DNA of 5,403 nucleotides from an uncultured Eggerthellaceae bacterium (lineage in GTDB: Bacteria > Actinomycetota > Coriobacteriia > Coriobacteriales > Eggerthellaceae). Positions 1-4,340 of the stretch are shown in pieces. The notes beneath the pieces were generated by a model that was not told the origin of the DNA, did no database searches, and saw only the letters and a program-made list of their open reading frames with translations. Made by a program: the position numbers and the translations under genes. The DNA lies in contig CAKUFS010000055.1 in the NCBI GenBank assembly GCA_934648845.1, forward strand, positions 1 to 5,403, written 5' to 3'. The first letter of the stretch is position 1, and the number at the start of each line of letters is the position of its first letter.

Positions 1-291
1 ATTGCAAACGACTGGAAGATTGAGATTTCCGACATTCCTCTGGTTGGCTGCGCTCCTGAATGGATGTCCGAGAAGGCCGTTTCCATTGGTAACTACGTTG
101 TTGCAACGGGTATCGACACCTACCTGGGCATTGATCCTTACACCGATGGTTCCAAGGGCATTGTTGGCCTGCTGCAGGGCGACATTGACAAATGGGTTGG
201 CGCTAAGTTCACCGTTGAGAAGGACATCGAAAAGCTGGGCGATTTGATGATCGAGCGCATTGAAGAGAAGCGTGCTCACCTGAACATCTAA
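1..291 (+). CDS. cooS/acsA: Anaerobic Ni-Fe carbon monoxide dehydrogenase catalytic subunit, C-terminal 96 residues (5' end outside window)
   Basis: The frame is open from base 1 to a TAA at 289-291 and gives the last 96 residues of a CooS/AcsA-type CODH, which interconverts CO and CO2 at a Ni-Fe-S C-cluster and supplies CO to acetyl-CoA synthase. The recognisable block is GCAPEWMSEKAVSIGNY (fragment residues 16-32), followed by VVATGIDTYLG and the family's usual ending with a KR pair close to the C-terminus (EEKRAHLNI). The lysine of SEKA (fragment residue 25, codon 73-75) lies 71 residues from the end. This fits the general acid/base lysine known as Lys563 in the 636-residue Carboxydothermus CODH-II, by position and from memory. 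The C-cluster and B/D-cluster cysteines would lie upstream, so whether the enzyme is intact cannot be judged. The downstream cooC and acsB genes suggest the acetogenic (AcsA) role rather than pure CO oxidation. Confidence 0.93.
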   Translation: MANDWKIEISDIPLVGCAPEWMSEKAVSIGNYVVATGIDTYLGIDPYTDGSKGIVGLLQGDIDKWVGAKFTVEKDIEKLGDLMIERIEEKRAHLNI

Positions 292-381
292 GAGCCAACG
301 TATCGAAGGACACGAAGCGCGAAGGCGCGCGCGAGCACGAATGCGAGATGCAAAGTACGCGACTAAAAGTAAGTAAAGCAC

Positions 382-402
382 GAAGGAAGCATTGAAGGAA
401 GC
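382..402 (+). repeat. Tandem GAAGGAAGC repeat carrying two Shine-Dalgarno-like sites
   Basis: GAAGGAAGC occurs at 382-390 and again at 394-402, separated by ATT (12-base period). The second copy places GAAGGA 7 bases before the ATG at 407. The first copy lies too far upstream to serve that ATG directly. It would also be too close to the TTG at 392 to give it ideal spacing. Confidence 0.7.
394..399 (+). promoter_or_regulatory. Ribosome binding site that fixes the cooC start at 407
   Basis: GAAGGA at 394-399 is 7 bases upstream of ATG 407. A TTG at 392 would open the frame five codons earlier, but it overlaps this site and would add MKEAT before the conserved beta-strand. Starting at 407 gives MKVAITGKGGVGKT, the usual beginning of CooC-family ATPases. 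Confidence 0.8.
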
Positions 403-406
403 GACT

Positions 407-1171
407 ATGAAGGTAGCGATCACAGGTAAAGGCGGCGTGGGCAAGACCACGTTATCGTCAACCCTTGCGCGTATGTACGCGCAGGAGGGGCGTCCCGTTC
501 TTGCTGTTGACGTTGACCCCGATGCCAACCTTGGTTTGGCGCTGGGCTTTTCCATGGAGGAAGTAAACAGCATTACGCCTATCTCCAAAATGCGCAAGCT
601 GGTGGAAGAGCGCACGGGTGCAAACGACGCTAACAAGTTCTTCAAGCTAAACCCCCAGGTCAGCGATATTCCCGACACGTATGCTCACGAGCGCAATGGC
701 GTGAAGCTGCTGGTCATGGGAACCGTTGAAACGGGCGGTGCGGGGTGTGTGTGCCCCGAGCATGTCATGATCAAGTCTATTCTTTCAAGCTTGACGTATC
801 GTAAAGACGACGTGGTGATCATGGACATGGAAGCCGGTCTGGAGCATTTAGCTCGCGGCACGGCTGCCAACATGGACCAGTTCATCGTTGTTGTCGAGCC
901 GGGTGCCCGCAGCATCCAGACGTACGAAAAAGTCAAGCAGCTTGCGGCAGATATCGGCGTTACGAAGGTCAACGTTGTTGCCAACAAAGTTCGTAGCGAC
1001 GAAGATAGAGAGTATCTGCGCGCGCATATTCCCGAAGATGCTTTGCTGGGATTCCTTCCGTATTCGAGCGATGTCATCGATGCCGATCGCAATGGTGAGT
1101 CACCCTTCGATTACAGCCCTGAACTCGTAGAAGAGGTTAGGCGCATTAAGCAACGTATGGAAAACGCATAG
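407..1171 (+). CDS. cooC: CooC-type nickel-insertion ATPase (CODH/ACS maturation factor)
   Basis: This is a 254-residue SIMIBI-class P-loop ATPase of the MinD/CooC family. It uses ATP-driven dimerisation to deliver nickel to the CODH C-cluster; the related AcsF is tied to ACS maturation. Visible motifs are the deviant Walker A GKGGVGKTT (residues 7-15) with signature Lys8 and P-loop Lys13, the switch I region DVDPDANL (35-42), a CXC motif (Cys114 and Cys116, in GCVCPEH) that in CooC forms the metal site at the dimer interface, the Walker B/switch II segment DMEAGLEHLARGT (140-152), and the base-recognition element VANK (191-194). There is no signal peptide or membrane segment, so it is cytosolic. 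It sits between the CODH and ACS genes, 30 bases before acsB, so cotranscription is likely. Length and motifs are complete. Whether it serves CODH, ACS or both cannot be read from sequence alone. It uses TTA and TCA codons, which acsB does not. Confidence 0.93.
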   Translation: MKVAITGKGGVGKTTLSSTLARMYAQEGRPVLAVDVDPDANLGLALGFSMEEVNSITPISKMRKLVEERTGANDANKFFKLNPQVSDIPDTYAHERNGVKLLVMGTVETGGAGCVCPEHVMIKSILSSLTYRKDDVVIMDMEAGLEHLARGTAANMDQFIVVVEPGARSIQTYEKVKQLAADIGVTKVNVVANKVRSDEDREYLRAHIPEDALLGFLPYSSDVIDADRNGESPFDYSPELVEEVRRIKQRMENA

Positions 1172-1184
1172 ATTGCATAGATTG
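1167..1184 (+). repeat. 9-base tandem duplication across the cooC stop codon
   Basis: CATAGATTG occurs at 1167-1175 and 1176-1184 back to back, and ATAG follows at 1185-1188 as a partial third unit. The first copy contains the cooC stop codon (TAG 1169-1171). The duplication lies just ahead of the acsB ribosome binding site. Confidence 0.75.
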
Positions 1185-1190
1185 ATAGCA

Positions 1191-1195
1191 AAGGA
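1191..1195 (+). promoter_or_regulatory. Ribosome binding site of acsB
   Basis: AAGGA at 1191-1195 lies 6 bases before ATG 1202. No earlier start is possible for acsB because the cooC TAG at 1169-1171 is in the same reading frame and no alternative start precedes the site with good spacing. Confidence 0.75.
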
Positions 1196-1201
1196 AATCA
1201 T

Positions 1202-3340
1202 ATGAAATTTTTTGACAGGATTTTCCATGGCTCCAACGATATCTTCTCTGTTGCCACCAAGGCAGTAGATGCAGCTATCGCCGAGTATGGTGAAGACGCC
1301 CCTATGCAGATGCCTGACACCGCATACAACATGTCGTGCCAGCTGGCTTACGCGGGGCAGAAGGTTCTCAAGCTGAAGGACCTTAAGACCGCTCTGGCAA
1401 ACATCAACACCATGAGCACGCGCAATCAGCGCACCGAGTCCATCTTCAAGTCCGGCATCGGTACTGCTATGGCCGGCGAAATCATTGAAGCTGTGAAGTA
1501 CGTGAACAACCCCACGCCGTACGAGGGCACGAAGTATCACGGTCACTTCTCCGACGCTGAAGTACGTGAGCTGGGCGTGCCGTTGGTTACCAACGACATT
1601 CCGGGCTTCGTTGTCATCATCGATCCTGCTCCCTCTGACAAGGAAGCATGCGACTTGATTCGCGGTTATCAGGAGCGCGGTATCTTCGTGTTCTTGGTGG
1701 GCGACATCATTGACCAGGCCGAGCGCATGGGCATTGAGCTGGGCTTCCATGTTCGCGTCGTAGGCGTTGGCCCCGATATTTGGGCGGTAAGCCACGTTGT
1801 GTCCTTCTGCGTGCGCGCTGCTATGATCTTTGGCGCCATCGAAGGTGGCGACTGGGACGGCTTCATGGAGTACACGTATGTGCGCCTGCACGCTTTCGTG
1901 AACGCGTTTGCTCCGGTAAACGACCGCACGTTGGCATTCGGCGCGGGCGCTGTGGCCATGGGCTTCCCGGTTATCACGAACGACATGAATTATATTCGCC
2001 CCATCCCGAAGACCATCTTGCTGCAGCCTAACACGAAGGCATTCATCGAGACGTCTTTGGAAGCACGCGACATCCATATCAAGATCACGAAGATCGATAT
2101 CCCCGTTGCGTACTCCACCGCATTCGAAGGCGAGATTATTCGCCGTCCCGACATGCAGGTCGAAATCGACGGTTCCCGCCTGGACTGCTTCGAGCTTGTT
2201 GAGATCAAGGACGTCAAGGAAATCGAAGACCACTCCATTATCGTTGAAGGCCCCGATTTCGACGACGTTCCCGTGGGCACCAAGATGAACGCCGCGTTTA
2301 TCGTGGAAGTGGGCGGCAAGAACGTTTCCCCCGACTTCGCTTCCGTTTTCGAGCGCAAGATCCACGCATACTTGAACTGCGCAAGCGGCGTTATGCACAC
2401 CGGTCAGCGCGACATGATCCGCATCCGCGTGAGCAAGGACGACTACGATGCCGGCTTCCGTTTGAAGCACTTGGGCGAGATTCTGTACGCCAAGATCAAG
2501 GGCGACCACGATGCCATTATCGAAAAAGCGCAGGTGCGCATTTACACCGAGCCCGAGAAGTGCAAAGAGCTGCGCGCTTACGCGAATACCGTGTTCGATG
2601 CACGTGACGAGCGTCTGGGCAGCCTGACCGACGAAACGGTGGAGAACTTCTACACCTGCATTCTGTGCCAGTCCTTCAGCCCCAGCCACGTATGCATCGT
2701 CACGCCCGAGCGCTTGGGTCTGTGCGGCGCGGTGTCCTGGCTTGACGCGAAGGCATCCAACGAGCTGGATCCCAACGGTCCGTGCCAGATTGTTCCTCAT
2801 GAGAAGTGCATTGACGAGCGTATTGGCGCCTACGAAGACGTTAACGACGCTGTTCGCAAGTACTCCAACGGCGCACTTGAGCAGGTTTCGCTGTACTCTA
2901 TCCTGGAAGACCCCATGACTTCCTGCGGTTGCTTCGAGTGCATTTGCGGTATTGAGCCTATGACCAGCGGTTTCGTTATCACCACGCGTGATCACGTGGG
3001 CATGACTCCCTTGGGCATGACGTTCTCCGAAATGGCTTCCATGACCGGCGGCGGCGTGCAGACCCCGGGCTACATGGGCCATGGTAAGCACTTCATTGCC
3101 TCCAAGAAGTTCCTGAAGGCCGAAGGCGGCATTGCTCGCGTTGTGTGGATGCCTGCTTCTTTGAAGGAGCAGTTGGCCGAGAAGATCAACGCCACGGCAA
3201 AAGAGCTCTACGGCATTGACAACTACATTGACATGATTCCCGACGAGAACGACATGCAGGATCCGGGCGACCCCGCTGAGCTGTACGAAGTTCTGACCGC
3301 AAAGAATCATCCCGTTTTGGGTATGGAGCCGCTTCTGTAG
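1202..3340 (+). CDS. acsB: Acetyl-CoA synthase (CODH/ACS catalytic subunit), full length
   Basis: This 712-residue protein is bacterial acetyl-CoA synthase, which assembles acetyl-CoA from CO (tunnelled from CODH), a methyl group from the corrinoid protein, and CoA. It has the bacterial N-terminal domain that contacts CODH and is lacking in archaeal CdhC. The start resembles Moorella AcsB (FDRIFHG, then PDTAY at residues 38-42). The C-terminal domain carries the A-cluster. Cys486, Cys489, Cys498 and Cys508 (in YTCILCQSF and LGLCGAVSW) have the spacing of the [4Fe-4S] ligands Cys506/509/518/528 of the Moorella enzyme. Cys575-Gly576-Cys577 (SCGCFE) is the distal nickel site, equivalent to 595-597. 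The constant offset of 20 agrees with a protein about 17 residues shorter than the 729-residue Moorella form, mostly lost near the N-terminus. Cys580 and Cys582 are additional cysteines beside the cluster. TAG at 3338-3340 is followed by hairpins and a terminator, so acsB is the last gene of its operon. Confidence 0.97.
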   Translation: MKFFDRIFHGSNDIFSVATKAVDAAIAEYGEDAPMQMPDTAYNMSCQLAYAGQKVLKLKDLKTALANINTMSTRNQRTESIFKSGIGTAMAGEIIEAVKYVNNPTPYEGTKYHGHFSDAEVRELGVPLVTNDIPGFVVIIDPAPSDKEACDLIRGYQERGIFVFLVGDIIDQAERMGIELGFHVRVVGVGPDIWAVSHVVSFCVRAAMIFGAIEGGDWDGFMEYTYVRLHAFVNAFAPVNDRTLAFGAGAVAMGFPVITNDMNYIRPIPKTILLQPNTKAFIETSLEARDIHIKITKIDIPVAYSTAFEGEIIRRPDMQVEIDGSRLDCFELVEIKDVKEIEDHSIIVEGPDFDDVPVGTKMNAAFIVEVGGKNVSPDFASVFERKIHAYLNCASGVMHTGQRDMIRIRVSKDDYDAGFRLKHLGEILYAKIKGDHDAIIEKAQVRIYTEPEKCKELRAYANTVFDARDERLGSLTDETVENFYTCILCQSFSPSHVCIVTPERLGLCGAVSWLDAKASNELDPNGPCQIVPHEKCIDERIGAYEDVNDAVRKYSNGALEQVSLYSILEDPMTSCGCFECICGIEPMTSGFVITTRDHVGMTPLGMTFSEMASMTGGGVQTPGYMGHGKHFIASKKFLKAEGGIARVVWMPASLKEQLAEKINATAKELYGIDNYIDMIPDENDMQDPGDPAELYEVLTAKNHPVLGMEPLL

Positions 3341-3355
3341 GCTTTTGCGGATTCC

Positions 3356-3395
3356 GCGTGCTATGCAAGACGAACGCATCAAGGGCATGGCACGC
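3356..3395 (+). other. 11-bp hairpin in the acsB 3' untranslated region
   Basis: GCGTGCTATGC (3356-3366) pairs with GCATGGCACGC (3385-3395) over 11 base pairs, one of them a G-U wobble at 3362/3389, around an 18-base loop. It begins 16 bases after the acsB stop. The T-rich run TTTCTTTT starts about ten bases past the stem, so it is a poor intrinsic terminator. It could be a 3' stabilising structure or a decayed first terminator. The pairing is seen directly; the role is inferred. Confidence 0.55.
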
Positions 3396-3435
3396 AATCC
3401 TTGAGTTTCTTTTGCACCACAAATCCGATTTATTG

Positions 3436-3473
3436 AAGCCGTCTCGCAGTTTATTTCTGCGGGGCGGCTTTTT
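3436..3473 (+). terminator. Rho-independent terminator of the CODH/ACS operon
   Basis: AAGCCGTCTCGCAG (3436-3449) pairs with CTGCGGGGCGGCTT (3457-3470) over 14 positions, with two G-U wobbles and a 7-base TTTATTT loop. TTTTT at 3469-3473 overlaps and follows the stem. It lies about 95 bases after the acsB stop and ahead of the promoter region of the next gene, so it separates the two transcription units. Confidence 0.9.
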
Positions 3474-3492
3474 GGTGATAAAACCCCTCTTT

Positions 3493-3505
3493 GAGAAAAT
3501 TTCTC
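3493..3505. promoter_or_regulatory. Perfect 13-base palindrome, possible operator
   Basis: GAGAAA, a central A, then TTTCTC form a perfect inverted repeat (6+1+6). It lies just upstream of the proposed promoter of the transaldolase gene, around where a -35 region or an activator site would fall. I do not recognise the site as that of any known regulator. A short AT-rich palindrome can occur by chance. Confidence 0.3.
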
Positions 3506-3536
3506 CTGCATTCAGGTTGTTTTGCGGTACTATAAG
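3506..3536 (+). promoter_or_regulatory. Candidate promoter for the transaldolase-rho unit
   Basis: A promoter is expected between the terminator and the GTG start at 3654. The best -10-like sequence is TACTATAAG (3528-3536, readable as TACTAT or TATAAG). The -35 is weak: CTGCAT at 3506-3511 lies 16 bases before TACTAT. An alternative pair is TTGCGG (3522-3527) with CATAGT (3545-3550), spaced 17 bases. Either would leave a leader of roughly 100 bases. Confidence 0.35.
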
Positions 3537-3548
3537 CAAATATCCATA

Positions 3549-3620
3549 GTTCGCCCACTTCGGGCTCTTCTTCCATCGAAATTCCCTGCAAGAATAAAGC
3601 TGAAGTGTGTTCTGGCGAAC
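3549..3620 (+). other. Leader with 7-bp inverted repeat enclosing a small hairpin
   Basis: GTTCGCC (3549-3555) is perfectly complementary to GGCGAAC (3614-3620), 58 bases apart, in the untranslated region before the transaldolase gene. A competing local hairpin, GCCC (3553-3556), loop ACTTC, GGGC (3562-3565), overlaps the left arm. Two mutually exclusive pairings are therefore possible. No known riboswitch class is recognised, and a 7-base match over this distance could be chance. Confidence 0.3.
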
Positions 3621-3643
3621 AAAAATCTGTAGCAAGTTTTTCA

Positions 3644-3649
3644 AGGAGG
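3644..3649 (+). promoter_or_regulatory. Strong Shine-Dalgarno supporting the GTG start at 3654
   Basis: AGGAGG (3644-3649, within AAGGAGGA) ends 4 bases before GTG 3654. The spacing is short but the match is near perfect. The resulting protein begins MKFFLDTADL, the standard start of small transaldolases, which settles the non-ATG start. Confidence 0.88.
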
Positions 3650-3653
3650 AACC

Positions 3654-4340
3654 GTGAAGTTTTTTCTGGACACTGCCGATTTAGCCGAAATCGAAGAGGC
3701 AGCAAGCTGGGGCGCACTGGCAGGCGTGACCACGAATCCGTCGCTGTACGCGAAAATTGGCGGTAAGCTGAGCGACTTCAACAACCACATGAAGCGCATT
3801 TGCGAGATTGTTGGCCCGGATTGTCCCGTTTCTGCCGAGAGCGTTGCCATGACGCGCGACGAAATTGTGCGCGACGGCCTGCAGCTGGCAGAGATTGCTC
3901 CCAACATCGTGGTGAAGATTCCGACCATGGTCGAAGGTCTGGCTGCTACGCGTGCCTTGGCCGATCAGGGCGTTCGCGTGAATATGACCCTGTGCTTCAG
4001 CGTTCCTCAGGCATTGCTGGCCGCTCGTGCTGGCGCTCGCTACATTAGCCCGTTCATCGGCCGTTTCGACGACATTTCTCAAGATGGCTTGTCTGAAGTC
4101 GAGAATATTGTGACTGCCATCAACAACTACGATTTTACCGGCAACACGGTAAATGGTGAACAGATTGAAATCATTGCCGCTTCGGTGCGCAGTGCCAACC
4201 ATGTGACGCAATGTGCCCTGATGGGCGCCGATATTGCGACCGTGCCGTTCGGTGTTCTGCAGAAAATGGTGAAGCATCCTTTGACTGATCGCGGCCTAGA
4301 GTCGTTCATGAAGGACTGGGAGAAAGTGCAGAACGCATAA
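3654..4340 (+). CDS. tal: Small transaldolase (TalC/fructose-6-phosphate aldolase family)
   Basis: This 228-residue TIM-barrel class I aldolase belongs to the small transaldolase/FSA family, whose members are about 210-230 residues long. It is cytosolic and acts in the non-oxidative pentose phosphate pathway, moving a dihydroxyacetone unit between sugar phosphates. Visible elements are FLDTAD (residues 4-9) with Asp6, AGVTTNPS (23-30), the Schiff-base lysine Lys88 in VVKIP, and SPFIGRFDD (132-140). Position 134 is Phe, as in transaldolases (Phe178 of E. coli TalB), rather than the Tyr131 of E. coli fructose-6-phosphate aldolase. Transaldolase activity is therefore more likely than FSA activity, although automated annotation often says fsa. 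Translation starts at GTG behind a strong ribosome binding site. TAA 4338-4340 directly abuts the next ATG, so it forms an operon with the downstream gene. The sequence appears intact. Confidence 0.92.
   Translation: MKFFLDTADLAEIEEAASWGALAGVTTNPSLYAKIGGKLSDFNNHMKRICEIVGPDCPVSAESVAMTRDEIVRDGLQLAEIAPNIVVKIPTMVEGLAATRALADQGVRVNMTLCFSVPQALLAARAGARYISPFIGRFDDISQDGLSEVENIVTAINNYDFTGNTVNGEQIEIIAASVRSANHVTQCALMGADIATVPFGVLQKMVKHPLTDRGLESFMKDWEKVQNA

Larger units (their letters stand above)
292..406 (+). other. Purine-rich cooS-cooC spacer with small GC hairpin
   Basis: No gene fits in these 115 bases. The + strand is rich in GAAGG-type motifs (starting near 305, 321, 382 and 394). It contains a compact hairpin, GCGCG (317-321), loop AAGG, CGCGC (326-330). 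No T-run follows, so it is not an intrinsic terminator, and I see no convincing -35/-10 pair. The most economical reading is an untranslated operon spacer with cooC transcribed from upstream. The hairpin could mark mRNA processing or protection of the cooS 3' end, but that is speculative. Confidence 0.45.

Noticed and set aside
392..406. TTG start adding five codons to cooC
   Set aside because: It overlaps the ribosome binding site that serves ATG 407 and adds residues not typical before the conserved first beta-strand of the family.
1100..3511. Very long antisense open frame (about 800 codons) opposite acsB
   Set aside because: It is exactly codon-aligned with acsB, so it stays open merely because acsB lacks TTA, CTA and TCA codons. 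Its translation is a His/Val/Asn-rich mixture with no recognisable domain, and the sense strand encodes an unmistakable acetyl-CoA synthase.
3358..3549. Small + strand open frame in the intergenic region
   Set aside because: It runs straight through the 11-bp hairpin, the terminator and the promoter candidate, and it lacks a good ribosome binding site. It is not a plausible gene.
3681..4277. Antisense open frame within the transaldolase gene
   Set aside because: It is codon-aligned to the sense gene and bounded by TTA and CTA leucine codons of that gene, with no supporting motif or ribosome binding site.
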